NCBI RefSeq assembly: GCF_900102745.1
Contig: NZ_FMZF01000001.1
Location: forward strand, 248,001-312,000
Direction: 5' to 3'
Source: Geodermatophilus telluris
GTDB lineage: Bacteria; Actinomycetota; Actinomycetes; Mycobacteriales; Geodermatophilaceae
Length of the DNA: 64,000 nucleotides
The notes under the pieces were generated by a model. The model saw nothing but the letters and a program-made list of their open reading frames with translations, was not told the DNA's origin and did not search any database. The position numbers were made by a program, and so were the translations under genes. Positions 41,570-49,692 of this stretch are shown piece by piece. Each line of letters starts with the position of its first letter. The stretch's first letter is position 1.

Positions 41570-41722
41570 GTGGCGGAGAGCTACAACGGCTACTGCGTGA
41601 AGTGCAAGGAGAAGCGGGACTTCGACGGCGAGGTCAAGGTCAGCGAGTCCGGCCGCCGCATGGCGCAGGGCACCTGCCCGGTCTGCGGCACCAAGATGAA
41701 CCGGATCCTCGGCAAGGCCTGA
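41570..41722 (+). CDS. DUF5679 small zinc-ribbon protein
   Basis: A 50-residue protein with two CxxC pairs (C9/C12 in [10 protein letters not shown] and C36/C39 in [10 protein letters not shown]), predicting a zinc ribbon, matching the DUF5679 pattern common in actinobacteria. GTG 41570 has a strong GAGGAGGAGG ribosome binding site. Function unknown; a role with nucleic acid or ribosomes is only a guess. It reads toward the ThiF-like gene, 173 bases away. Confidence 0.9.
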   Translation: MAESYNGYCVKCKEKRDFDGEVKVSESGRRMAQGTCPVCGTKMNRILGKA

Positions 41723-41895
41723 GGAAGGCCCCCTCCGCCCCCGACCACCCGCTCCGCACGTGGCGGGGGCCCTGCAGAGAGGCCGTTTCAGCACGTCGCC
41801 GACGGCGGCGCTCCGCAGGGCGGGGCGCCGCCGTCGGCGTCCCGGCCTGTGGACGACGGCAGCGGGCGGGGCCGCCGCGCTGGCACCCTGCGCCG

Positions 41896-43008
41896 GTGTC
41901 CGACGCCACCCACCCCCTCCTCCCACCGGGGACGCCGCTGCTGCGGCGCTCGGCCGACGCGGTCCAGGTCGGCGGGATCGACGGCGCCGACGGCCTGCTG
42001 GTCGGCTCCGACCCCGACGCGGTCACGGCGCTGCTGCGCGGCCTGGACGGCCGCCGGGCGCAGCGTGCGGTCCTCGCCGACGCCGGCGCGGCTGGCCTCG
42101 ACCCCGGGTCGGTCGCCGACCTGCTGGCGGCCCTGCGCGCCGCGGGCGCACTGGTCGACGTGGAGGCCGCCGACCTGCTGGCCGCCGACGCCGGGCCCGC
42201 CGCCGCGGTGCGCACGGCCGCCGAGCTGGCGGCCGCCCGCGACGGCACCGGGTCCTCCCGCTGGCACGCCCGCCGCGGCGCCTGCGTGGTGGTCGAGGGC
42301 GCGACCCGCGTCGGCGTCCCCGTCGCGGCGCTGCTGGCCGCCAGCGGCGTGGGCCGGGTGAGCGTGCGCGACCGCGGGGTCGTCGCCGCGGGTGACGCCG
42401 TCCCCGGCGGGCTGACCGCCGGTGACGAGGGACGGCCCCGCGGCGCGGCCGCCGCCGACGCGGTCCGCCGCGCCGCGCCGCTCACCGACCTGCGGGCGCC
42501 GGCACCGGGCGCGCTGCCCGACCTGGTGGTCCTCGCCCGGCCCTGGGCCGCCTCCGACCCGCTGGTCGCCGGCCTCCGGGACGCCGGCGTGGCCCACCTG
42601 GTCGCGGCCGTGCGCGGGGAGACCGGCGTGGTCGGGCCCTTGGTCGTGCCGGGCGTGACCAGCTGCCTGCGCTGCGCCGACCTGCACCGGCGCGACGCCG
42701 ACCCGGCCTGGCCCGTCCTGGCCGCCCAGCTCACCGCCGCCGACGGGCCGCCCAGCGGCGCCGCGCTCACCTGCTGGGCGACGGCGCTGGCCGCCGCGCA
42801 GCAGGCGCTGGCCTACCTCGACGGCAGCGGCAGCCCGGCGTCCCTCTCGGCCGTGGTCGAGCTGCACCCGCCGGACCTGGCCCCCCGGCTGCGCCGCTGG
42901 CCCCCGCACCCGGCCTGCGGCTGCACCGGGACGGGCCGCCCGCCGACCCGGGCCGGACGGGCGGACCGGCTCCCGTCAGCGGCCCGGACGCCCGGGAGGG
43001 GACAATGA
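41896..43008 (+). CDS. ThiF/E1-like family protein
   Basis: A 370-residue protein resembling actinobacterial ThiF-like (E1-fold) proteins. A degenerate dinucleotide loop is seen around [21 protein letters not shown], then VSVRDRGVV; a zinc-binding cysteine set is CLRCADLHR (near 255) and the terminal ACGCTG. The usual ATP-binding glycines and Arg finger are poorly matched, so adenylation activity is doubtful. The start GTG 41896 is used. It ends five bases before the ABC1-kinase start, suggesting an operon. Its positional analogue is recalled as Rv3196. Confidence 0.78.
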   Translation: MSDATHPLLPPGTPLLRRSADAVQVGGIDGADGLLVGSDPDAVTALLRGLDGRRAQRAVLADAGAAGLDPGSVADLLAALRAAGALVDVEAADLLAADAGPAAAVRTAAELAAARDGTGSSRWHARRGACVVVEGATRVGVPVAALLAASGVGRVSVRDRGVVAAGDAVPGGLTAGDEGRPRGAAAADAVRRAAPLTDLRAPAPGALPDLVVLARPWAASDPLVAGLRDAGVAHLVAAVRGETGVVGPLVVPGVTSCLRCADLHRRDADPAWPVLAAQLTAADGPPSGAALTCWATALAAAQQALAYLDGSGSPASLSAVVELHPPDLAPRLRRWPPHPACGCTGTGRPPTRAGRADRLPSAARTPGRGQ

Positions 43009-43012
43009 CCCT

Positions 43013-44335
43013 GTGAGCGACGACGCACAGGGGATCCCCAGGGGCTCGATCTCGCGCACCGCGCGACTGGCCTCGCTGCCCCTGGGCGCCGCCGGCCGCG
43101 CCACGCTCGGCATCGGCAAGCGGTTGTCCGGCCAACCGCAGGAGGCCGTGACCGCCGAGCTGCAGCAGCGCACCGCCGAGCAGCTGTTCGCCGTCCTCGG
43201 CCAGCTCAAGGGCGGGGCGATGAAGCTCGGCCAGACGCTGTCGGTCTTCGAGGCCGCCGTTCCCGACGAGGTGGCCGCGCCCTACCGCGAGGCGCTGGTC
43301 AAGCTCCAGGAGGAGGCGCCGCCGATGCCGGTGCGCACCGTGCACGCGGTGCTCGCCCAGCAGCTCGGCGGCACCTGGCGCACCCGGTTCCGGGAGTTCG
43401 ACGACCAGCCGGCGGCCGCGGCCAGCATCGGCCAGGTGCACCGCGCCACCTGGCGGGACGGGCGCGAGGTCGCCGTCAAGATCCAGTACCCGGGCGCGGC
43501 CACCGCGCTGATGGCCGACCTCAACCAGCTGGCCCGCTTCGCCCGGCTGTTCGCCGCGCTCTTCCCCGGGCTGGACGTCAAGCCGCTGATCGCCGAGCTC
43601 AAGGCGCGGGTGGTCGAGGAGCTGGACTACGGGCTGGAGGCCGACGCACAGCGCCAGTTCTCCGCCGCCTACGCCGGCGACCCCGAGATCGTGGTGCCGC
43701 GGGTCGTGGCCAGCGCACCCAAGGTCATCGTGTCCGAGTGGCTCGAGGGCCTGCCGCTGTCCCGCGTGATCGCCGACGGCACCCGCGAGCAGCGCGACCG
43801 GGCCGGGCACCTGATGGCGGTGCTGCACTTCTCGGCGCCCACCCGCGCCGGCCTGCTGCACGCCGACCCGCACCCGGGGAACTTCCGGCTCGTCGAGGGC
43901 GACCGGCTCGGCGTCATCGACTTCGGCGCCACCGCGCGGCTCCCCGACGGGCTGCCCGAGCCGATCGGCCGCCTGGTCCGCTGGGCGCTGGAGGGCCGCG
44001 CCGAGGACGTGCTCACCGACCTGCGCGCCGAGGGCTTCGTGCGCCCGGGGGTGGACGTGCACGCGCAGGGCGTCCTGGACTACCTGCGCCCGATGCTCGA
44101 GCCGATCGAGCGCCACGGCTTCCGCTTCACGCGGAGGTGGATGCAGGAGCAGGCCGCCCGGCTCGCCGACCCGCGCAGCGAGGCCAACCGGCTGGGCCGC
44201 CAGCTCAACCTCCCGCCGGCCTACCTGCTCATCCACCGGGTGACGATCGGGTCGATCGGCGTGCTCTGCCAGCTCGACGCGGCCGCCGACTACCGCAGCG
44301 TGCTCGAGGAGTGGCTGCCCGGCTTCGTGGCCTGA
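43013..44335 (+). CDS. ABC1/UbiB-family atypical kinase
   Basis: A 440-residue AarF/UbiB/ADCK-type protein. The family-specific KxGQ motif is KGGAMKLGQTLS, the alanine-rich loop is AAAASIGQVHRA, VAVKIQYPG supplies the nucleotide lysine, HADPHPGNF is the catalytic loop and VIDFGAT the metal-binding DFG. Members influence quinone or lipid metabolism rather than phosphorylating proteins. GTG 43013 overlaps nothing but follows the ThiF-like gene by four bases. A hairpin terminator follows at 44355. From memory it matches Rv3197, directly upstream of whiB7. Confidence 0.93.
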   Translation: MSDDAQGIPRGSISRTARLASLPLGAAGRATLGIGKRLSGQPQEAVTAELQQRTAEQLFAVLGQLKGGAMKLGQTLSVFEAAVPDEVAAPYREALVKLQEEAPPMPVRTVHAVLAQQLGGTWRTRFREFDDQPAAAASIGQVHRATWRDGREVAVKIQYPGAATALMADLNQLARFARLFAALFPGLDVKPLIAELKARVVEELDYGLEADAQRQFSAAYAGDPEIVVPRVVASAPKVIVSEWLEGLPLSRVIADGTREQRDRAGHLMAVLHFSAPTRAGLLHADPHPGNFRLVEGDRLGVIDFGATARLPDGLPEPIGRLVRWALEGRAEDVLTDLRAEGFVRPGVDVHAQGVLDYLRPMLEPIERHGFRFTRRWMQEQAARLADPRSEANRLGRQLNLPPAYLLIHRVTIGSIGVLCQLDAAADYRSVLEEWLPGFVA

Positions 44336-44354
44336 GCCGGGCCCCGGACGCGAG

Positions 44355-44399
44355 GAGGCCGGGCCCCCGACGCACCGGGAGCGTCGGGAGCCCGGCCTC
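44355..44399. terminator. Terminator after the ABC1 kinase gene
   Basis: GAGGCCGGGCCCCCGACGC pairs with GCGTCGGGAGCCCGGCCTC with one mismatch around ACCGGGA. Confidence 0.8.
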
Positions 44400-44420
44400 G
44401 GCTTGGTGACGGGCTGCAAC

Positions 44421-44476
44421 GGCCCTCCTGCAGGGGCCCACCACGAGCGCAGCGAGTGGTGGGGGCAGGAGGGTCC
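44421..44476. repeat. Nested hairpin repeat related to the 40381 tandem unit
   Basis: Outer arms CCCTCCTGC/GCAGGAGGG and inner arms CCCACCAC/GTGGTGGG form a long imperfect hairpin. It shares CCTGCAGGG and GGAGGGTCC with the 83-bp repeats near 40400. It may also terminate the whiB7-54-aa transcript from the minus strand. Confidence 0.65.
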
Positions 44477-44480
44477 TTCA

Positions 44481-44645
44481 TCAGCGGACGGCGGCGCTGG
44501 CGCGCGCGGCACGCCGGCTGGCGTACTCGGCGCGCCGGGCCCACCGGCGGGCGGCCCGGAGCCGGCGCGCCCGTCCGGCGGCGTCGGCCTCGGCGCGCAG
44601 CTCGCTGAGGCGCGCGGTGGCCAGGTCGTACTCGTACGTGGTCAT
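44481..44645 (-). CDS. Small arginine/alanine-rich protein downstream of whiB7
   Basis: A 54-residue helical, highly basic protein (TARLSELRAEADAAGRARRL, then RRWARRAEYASRRAARAS). ATG 44645 has GAGGG six bases upstream. It follows whiB7 by 80 bases on the same strand and is probably co-transcribed. I do not recognise a family, and no function can be given. Confidence 0.65.
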   Translation of the reverse strand: MTTYEYDLATARLSELRAEADAAGRARRLRAARRWARRAEYASRRAARASAAVR

Positions 44646-44725
44646 GTCGGTCCCTCGGTGCTCGTCGGGCGTCGGTGCCCGCTCGGACTGCAGGTGTCGG
44701 TGCTGGGTGTGGGTGCCGCCGCCGC

Positions 44726-45073
44726 TCACGCGGCGACGACCTTGCGGGGACGGCCCCGCGGACGCTTGCGCGGGATGACCGCGCCCCGCTCGAAGATCTC
44801 GCCGCCCCAGACGCCCCACGGCTCGCCGCGGTCGAGCGCACCGGCCAGGCAGGCGTCGCGGACCGGGCAGTCCCCGCAGAGGACCTTGGCCTGCTCCAGC
44901 TGCGCCGGGCTCTCGGCGAACCACAGGTCGGGGTCCTCCGTCCCGCGGCAGGGCAGCGGGCGCCGCACCGGTGCCGGGGACAGGGGCGTGTGCGGCGTCC
45001 TCGGGGTGGCGCCGCCGGTCCGGGGGAGCCCGGGTCGGCGGTGGGACGTCGGGCGGTCGATCGTCTGTAGCAC
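44726..45073 (-). CDS. whiB7: WhiB7, antibiotic-resistance transcriptional activator
   Basis: A 115-residue Wbl protein with cluster cysteines C42, C66, C69 and C75, the EPWGVWGGE turn and a C-terminal AT-hook (PRKRPRGRPRK near 100-110), which marks WhiB7 within the family. It binds sigma-A and the AT-rich DNA next to the -35 of target promoters, activating intrinsic resistance genes. The N-terminal 40 residues are an unusual Pro/Thr-rich extension. GTG 45073 has GAGGAGGAG five bases upstream. It is preceded by an attenuator, a 115-codon upstream ORF and a WhiB7-type promoter. Confidence 0.95.
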   Translation of the reverse strand: MLQTIDRPTSHRRPGLPRTGGATPRTPHTPLSPAPVRRPLPCRGTEDPDLWFAESPAQLEQAKVLCGDCPVRDACLAGALDRGEPWGVWGGEIFERGAVIPRKRPRGRPRKVVAA

Positions 45074-45159
45074 TGCCGCTCCTCCTCGTACTCGTCGTCT
45101 GCGCGGCCGGCGGGGGCCCGCCGACCGGGTGGTCGGGGCCGGGTGCCGCGGAGATGACA

Positions 45160-45196
45160 GAGGCCGCGGATCCCGGGGTTCGGGTTCCGCGGCCTC
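45160..45196 (-). terminator. Attenuator hairpin in the whiB7 leader
   Basis: GAGGCCGCGGA and TCCGCGGCCTC form an 11-bp perfect stem between the upstream ORF stop (45217) and the whiB7 start (45073). On the minus strand it is followed by TGTCATCT, weakly T-rich. Position is that of the known leader attenuators of actinobacterial whiB7 genes. Confidence 0.7.
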
Positions 45197-45216
45197 GAGG
45201 AGGACCGGTCGAGCGG

Positions 45217-45564
45217 CTAGCTCTGCGGTCTCCCCGGGGAGTGGTTCCCGAGGGTGTGGCGCATGTGGGTGGTGTCGGTGCGCTGGTCGGCGACGATCAC
45301 GACGCCGGTGGCGACCACGTCGGTGCCGAAGACGTCGGTGCCGAAGACGTCGGTGCCGAGGACGCCGGTGGGCAGACCGGTCCCCTGGAGCGGGGCGGCG
45401 GGCGCAGCGACGGCGGTGCCGGTCAGGTCGAACGGCGTCAGGGAGCGGACGACGCCGTAGCGCGGCCGGGCGGTGGGCACGACGACGGCCCAGGCCGGAC
45501 GCACGGCGAGGGCACCCGGGCCGGAGACCCCGGCGGGGGTGCAGATCGACGGAGTGCTGATCAC
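45217..45564 (-). CDS. Upstream ORF in the whiB7 leader
   Basis: A 115-codon frame starting at GTG 45564 with GGGAGGAGGGG five bases upstream, a better ribosome binding site than most genes here. Third codon positions are almost all G or C, like real genes. It contains a triple GTDVF-type repeat from a 15-bp DNA repeat (45316-45360) and ends 20 bases before the attenuator stem. Its translation probably senses ribosome inhibition and controls readthrough into whiB7; whether the peptide itself acts is unknown. Confidence 0.55.
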   Translation of the reverse strand: MISTPSICTPAGVSGPGALAVRPAWAVVVPTARPRYGVVRSLTPFDLTGTAVAAPAAPLQGTGLPTGVLGTDVFGTDVFGTDVVATGVVIVADQRTDTTHMRHTLGNHSPGRPQS

Positions 45565-45652
45565 GGTTACCCCCTCCTCCCGGGGTCGGAGCCGGCGGTC
45601 GGGCCGGGCTCGGTCTGGCGCGCCCGAGGGGGTCCCGTCAGGCGCAGGACGG

Positions 45653-45691
45653 ACAGTAGGGGGCGCGCCGTCCGGGCCGCAATCGAATTAA
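45653..45691 (-). promoter_or_regulatory. WhiB7-type autoregulated promoter
   Basis: On the minus strand an AT block TTAATT (45691-45686) lies three bases before -35 TTGCGG (45682-45677), then an 18-base spacer and -10 TACTGT (45658-45653). AT-rich DNA three bases from the -35 is the recalled WhiB7 binding arrangement. It is conspicuous in such GC-rich DNA. Start site near 45646. Confidence 0.65.
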
Positions 45692-45758
45692 CGACCGTGT
45701 CCTCCGGGCGCGGGACGGACCCACCCGCACCCGTCCCGTCGGCACGCTCGGTGGCCGC

Positions 45759-47801
45759 TCAGCCGCTGACGGTCGCGAGGACCTCGTCGCCGTAGAGCTC
45801 GAGCTTGCGGGAGCCGATCCCGGGCAGCCCGGCCAGCTCGCGGGTGCTGGTCGGCCTCGCCTCGGCGATGGCCTGCAGCGTGGCGTCGCTGAAGACCACG
45901 TAGGCCGGCACCGACGCGGCCTGCGCGGTGCTGCTGCGCCAGGCACGCAGCCGCTCGAACAGCTCCCCCGCCTCACCCTCCAGCACGACCTTGGCCTTCT
46001 TGACCTTGCGGGGCACGGGCGCCGCCGAGGGCGTGGACCCGGGCACCAGGCCCTCGAGGAAGCGGCTGCGGGAGCGGGGTCGGCGCGCGCCGGGGTTGCG
46101 CACCAGCGACCAGGACAGGGTGAGCTGCTCGCGGGCCCGGGTGACGGCGACGTAGAGCAGCCGCCGCTCCTCCTCCACCGCCTCCGGCCGGGACAGCGAC
46201 TGCGCGATCGGCAGCACGCCGTCGACGAGGCCGACGACGAACACCGCGTCCCACTCCAGGCCCTTGGCCGCGTGCATCGAGGCCAGTGTGACGCCCTGCA
46301 CCGTCGGCGCGTGCTGCGCGTCGGCCCGCTCGGCCAGGTGCGCGACGAACCGCGGGAGGTCGGTGGTCGGGTCCTCCGCGACCAGGTCGACGGCGAGGTC
46401 GACGAGCGCGGCCAGCGACTGCCAGCGGTCGCGCGCCGCGCCCCCGGCCGGCGGGCGGTGCTCCACCCAGCCGACGGAGGCCAGCACGTCGCGCACGGTA
46501 GGCACCAGCGCGCCGGGCTCGCTCCCGCCGGCCGCCGCGCCGCGCAGCAGGACGACGGCCTCGCGCACCTCCGGCCGCTCGAAGAACCGCTCGCCGCCCT
46601 TGAGCACGTAGGGCACCCCGGCGTCGGCGAGCGCCGACTCGTAGACCTGCGACTGGGCGTTGATCCGGAACAGCACCGCGATCTCCGACGCGGGCGTCCC
46701 GGCCTCGACGAGGGCGCGGCAGGCCTGGGCGACCGCGGCGGCCTCGGTGGGTTCGTCGGCGTGCTCGAGGAAGCGCGGCGCCGGCCCCTCGGCGCGCTGG
46801 CCGAGCAGCCGCAGACCGGGCAGCCCCCTGCGCGGCGGCGCCTGGCCGATCAGCTTGTTGGCCAGCGCGACGACCTGCGGCGTGGACCGGTAGTCGCGCT
46901 CGAGCTTGACCACCTCGGCGTCGGGATAGCGGTCGGCGAAGCCGAGCAGGTGGTCGGGGTCGGCGCCGGTGAAGGAGTAGATGGTCTGGTTGGGGTCGCC
47001 GACGACGCACACGTCGGCCCGGCCGCCCAGCCACGCGTCGAGCAGCCGCTGCTGCAGGGGGTTGACGTCCTGGTACTCGTCGACGACGAAGTGGCGGTAC
47101 TGCCCGCGGACCGCCCGGGCGACGTCGGGGTGCTCCTCGAGCGCGAACGCGGTGACCAGCAGCAGGTCCTCGAAGTCCAGCGACCCGTCGCGCTGCTTGG
47201 CCGACTCGTAGGAGCCGTACACCCGCGCCACGGCGTCGGCCTCGAACGGCGGTTCCCGGCCCGCGGCCTGCGCCCGCTGGGCGTAGTCCTCGGGGGTGGC
47301 CAGCGTGGTCTTGGCCCACTCGATCTCGCTGGCGAGGTCGCGCAGGCTGGTGCGGTCGGTGGTCAGCCGGTTGCGGGTCGCCGCCGAGGCGACCACCCGC
47401 AGCTTGTTCTCGATCAGCGGCGGCATCGGCCCGCCCAGCACGCGGGGGGCGAAGTAGCGCAGCTGGCGCATCGCCGCGGCGTGGAAGGTGCGGGCCTGCA
47501 CGCCGCCGACGCCGAGCCCGGCCAGCCGGGTGCGCAGCTCGCCGGCCGCCCGCGCGGTGAAGGTCACCGCCAGCACCTGCTCGGGCACGAAGGCGCCGAC
47601 GTGGACGCCGTAGGCGATCCGGTGGGTGATCGTGCGGGTCTTGCCGGTCCCCGCGCCGGCGAGGATGCACACCGGCCCGCCGACCGCCTGCGCCGCCGTC
47701 CGCTGCTCCTCGTCGAGCCCGGCCAGCACCGCCTCGGCACCGGCGGTCGTGGGCGCCGGGGCGCCCGCGGCACGTCCGGGGGCGTCGGCTGTCCGCGGCA
47801 T
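45759..47801 (-). CDS. uvrD2: UvrD2-type superfamily 1 DNA helicase
   Basis: A 680-residue ATP-dependent 3'-5' helicase. Walker A is LAGAGTGKTRT near residue 50, motif II is VVDEYQDVNP, motif III GDPNQTIYSFTGA, motif IV/V LERDYRSTPQVVAL and ASMHAAKGLEWDAVF, motif VI YVAVTRAREQL. A C-terminal HRDC domain follows (SVPAYVVFSDATLQAIAE...LPGIG). The tetracysteine zinc module of mycobacterial UvrD2 is not visible between them. ATG 47801 has GGAGG seven bases upstream. From memory it adjoins whiB7 and mrx1 in mycobacteria; here it is divergent from mycoredoxin. Confidence 0.95.
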   Translation of the reverse strand: MPRTADAPGRAAGAPAPTTAGAEAVLAGLDEEQRTAAQAVGGPVCILAGAGTGKTRTITHRIAYGVHVGAFVPEQVLAVTFTARAAGELRTRLAGLGVGGVQARTFHAAAMRQLRYFAPRVLGGPMPPLIENKLRVVASAATRNRLTTDRTSLRDLASEIEWAKTTLATPEDYAQRAQAAGREPPFEADAVARVYGSYESAKQRDGSLDFEDLLLVTAFALEEHPDVARAVRGQYRHFVVDEYQDVNPLQQRLLDAWLGGRADVCVVGDPNQTIYSFTGADPDHLLGFADRYPDAEVVKLERDYRSTPQVVALANKLIGQAPPRRGLPGLRLLGQRAEGPAPRFLEHADEPTEAAAVAQACRALVEAGTPASEIAVLFRINAQSQVYESALADAGVPYVLKGGERFFERPEVREAVVLLRGAAAGGSEPGALVPTVRDVLASVGWVEHRPPAGGAARDRWQSLAALVDLAVDLVAEDPTTDLPRFVAHLAERADAQHAPTVQGVTLASMHAAKGLEWDAVFVVGLVDGVLPIAQSLSRPEAVEEERRLLYVAVTRAREQLTLSWSLVRNPGARRPRSRSRFLEGLVPGSTPSAAPVPRKVKKAKVVLEGEAGELFERLRAWRSSTAQAASVPAYVVFSDATLQAIAEARPTSTRELAGLPGIGSRKLELYGDEVLATVSG

Positions 47802-47929
47802 GCGCAGGTCCTCCAGGGGCGTGGTCCACGGGGGTGGGGCTGGTCGGTCACGAGACCGTCCCCGAGTCTCCCAGCCGGGGACGACAGACGGCGGGGACAC
47901 CCCGGGCTGGGGACGGCGGAGGCGCCTGG

Positions 47930-47955
47930 GGAAGCTCCGCCCCCGTCGCGGCGTT
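47930..47955 (+). promoter_or_regulatory. Candidate SigR-dependent promoter of mycoredoxin
   Basis: GGAAG (47930-47934), 18 bases, then GTT (47953-47955) differs from the SigR/SigH consensus by one base. It lies 46 bases before the mycoredoxin start, giving a leader of about 40 bases. Confidence 0.5.
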
Positions 47956-48001
47956 GCACCGGCCCGAGCGACCGCTCCCCCGACCGTCTGGAGGACCCCG
48001 A

Positions 48002-48265
48002 GTGACTGCCGCCCCCGCCGCCGTGACGATGTACACCACCACCTGGTGCGGGTACTGCGTGCGGCTGAAGAAGATGATGCAGCGCGAGGGCATCGAGTAC
48101 GCCGAGGTCGACATCGAGCGCGACGCGACCGCCGCCGACGTCGTCATGCAGGCCAACGGCGGCAACCGCACCGTGCCGACCCTGGTCTTCGCCGACGGCA
48201 GCGCCCTGACCAACCCCAGCATCGACCAGGTCAAGGCGCAGCTGGCGCAGCAGAACGGCGGCTGA
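48002..48265 (+). CDS. mrx1: Mycoredoxin-1-like glutaredoxin
   Basis: An 87-residue glutaredoxin-fold protein with redox motif WCGYC (C16/C19), cis-proline in NRTVPTLVF and the NPSIDQVKAQL tail. Mycoredoxins reduce mycothiol-mixed disulfides using mycothiol, the actinobacterial thiol. GTG 48002 has GGAGG at good distance. It is divergent from uvrD2 and carries a SigR-like promoter, fitting thiol-stress control by the sigR gene in this window. Confidence 0.94.
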   Translation: MTAAPAAVTMYTTTWCGYCVRLKKMMQREGIEYAEVDIERDATAADVVMQANGGNRTVPTLVFADGSALTNPSIDQVKAQLAQQNGG

Positions 48266-48385
48266 CCGGCGGGTGCTGTCCGGTCACCGGTCCCCCGCGG
48301 TGCATCATCGTGCTCCGGCGGGTCTCGACCGTGACCCCTGACCGTCCCCGGCCGACCGGCCGGAGCACCCGTGGGAGCCGCTGAC

Positions 48386-49018
48386 GTGACCTCGGACGCC
48401 GTCCACCTCCCCGCCGTCTCCCCGCCCGGCACCGCGGAGGTGGACGGCGGGCGACCGACCGTGGTGGTGGCCCGGACCGGCGGGGGCTGGTGCGTCTTCT
48501 CCCCCGGACGCGCCGAGGACGTGGGCGACCTGCTCGAGGGCATGTCGGTGGCCGACCTGGTCGCCGAGGAGCTCGGGGTGCCGGCCCAACCCGACCGCAC
48601 CGCGCGCCGGGCCGCCCGCGGCGCCGGTGACGAGGAGCCGCCCGGCGACCCGCGGGACGCGCGCATCGCCGCGCTGGAGCGCACCGTGGCCCAGCTCGAG
48701 CACGCCCTGGCCTCCCGGGTCGTCGTCGAGCGGGCCATCGGCGTGCTCGCCGAGCGGCACTCCGTGGCCCCGCGCGCGGCCTTCGAGACGCTGCGGGCCC
48801 AGGCACGGTCGTTCGGCCGCCCGGTGCACGACCTGGCCCGCGAGGTGCTGGCCACGCTCGAGCGCCTCCCGGGCGAGCCGCGGCCCGACCGGGCCGGGAC
48901 GCCGACCGCCGACGCGGGCGGCGCGCTCCCGCCGGCGCCGCGGCGCGGCGCCGGCCGGCGGGTCGAGCGCAGCGCCAGCCGCCCGAGCCCGGCCGCCCCC
49001 GCGGACGGCCGCCGCTGA
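48386..49018 (+). CDS. ANTAR-domain protein without a receiver domain
   Basis: About 210 residues. The C-central part has the ANTAR helix pattern: AQLEHALASRVVVERAIGVLAE, then PRAAFETLRAQARSFGRPVHDLA. The N-terminal 70 residues are not a recognisable receiver, and the C-terminal tail is disordered and arginine-rich. ANTAR domains bind paired RNA hairpins to prevent termination. GTG 48386 (GGGAG eight bases upstream) or GTG 48371 may be the start. The PdtaS kinase normally acts on an ANTAR protein with a receiver, which this lacks. Confidence 0.82.
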   Translation: MTSDAVHLPAVSPPGTAEVDGGRPTVVVARTGGGWCVFSPGRAEDVGDLLEGMSVADLVAEELGVPAQPDRTARRAARGAGDEEPPGDPRDARIAALERTVAQLEHALASRVVVERAIGVLAERHSVAPRAAFETLRAQARSFGRPVHDLAREVLATLERLPGEPRPDRAGTPTADAGGALPPAPRRGAGRRVERSASRPSPAAPADGRR

Positions 49019-49692
49019 GCGGTCCGCAGCCGCTGACCCCGAGCGCGCTGGCCGACCGGCTGGCCGCGCTCCTCGCCGACGTCGACCCCGAGCCCGGGGC
49101 CGCCGCGCTGCGGGTCGCCGTCGACGGGCCGGACGTCGCCGACCCGGGCGGGCTCGCCACCGCCCTGGCCGACCGGCTGCCGGTGCTCGGCCGGCCCGCC
49201 GTCGTCGTCCCGGCCGCGGGGTTCCTCCGGCCGGCGTCGCTGCGCCTGGAGCACGGCCGCACCGACCCCGACGCCCGCTACACCGACTGGCTGGACACCG
49301 GGGCGCTGGCGCGGGAGGTCCTCGACCGGGTGGGTCCCGGCGGGCCCGGTGAGTACCTGCCGGTGCTGTGGGACGTGGCGCGCGACCGCGCCGCGCGCGC
49401 CGGGTACGCGCCGGTGCCGCCCGGCGGGGTGCTGCTGGTGCCCGGCCCGCTGCTGCAGGGGGTGGGGCTGGCCTTCGACGTCGTCGTCCACCTGCGGGTG
49501 GCCCCGGCCGCCCGGCGGCGGCGCTTCCCCGCCGAGCAGGCCTGGGAGCTGCCCGCCTTCGACCGCTACGACGACGAGGTCGACCCCGTGGCCCTCGCCG
49601 ACGCCGTGGTGCTGGCCGACCGTCCCGGGCACCCCGCCCTGGTCCTGCAGAACCGCCTCAGCCGAGCTCGCCGGCCACCCAGCGGTCGATGA
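49015..49692 (+). CDS. Uridine-kinase-like protein with eroded P-loop
   Basis: About 225 residues aligned in outline with P-loop uridine kinase-like proteins: LRVAVDGPDVADPGGLATAL where the family has DGxxGxGKST, then VVVPAAGFLRPASLRLEHGR, YTDWLDTGALAREVLD and VLLVPGPLLQGVGLAFDVVVHL. The P-loop Gly-Lys-Ser/Thr is gone, so ATP-dependent kinase activity is unlikely. The start is uncertain: the only in-frame ATG/GTG (49183) would delete this region, and CTG 49015 overlaps the upstream TGA. The 3' end overlaps the convergent nudC by 35 bases. Confidence 0.72.
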   Translation: MSGPQPLTPSALADRLAALLADVDPEPGAAALRVAVDGPDVADPGGLATALADRLPVLGRPAVVVPAAGFLRPASLRLEHGRTDPDARYTDWLDTGALAREVLDRVGPGGPGEYLPVLWDVARDRAARAGYAPVPPGGVLLVPGPLLQGVGLAFDVVVHLRVAPAARRRRFPAEQAWELPAFDRYDDEVDPVALADAVVLADRPGHPALVLQNRLSRARRPPSGR

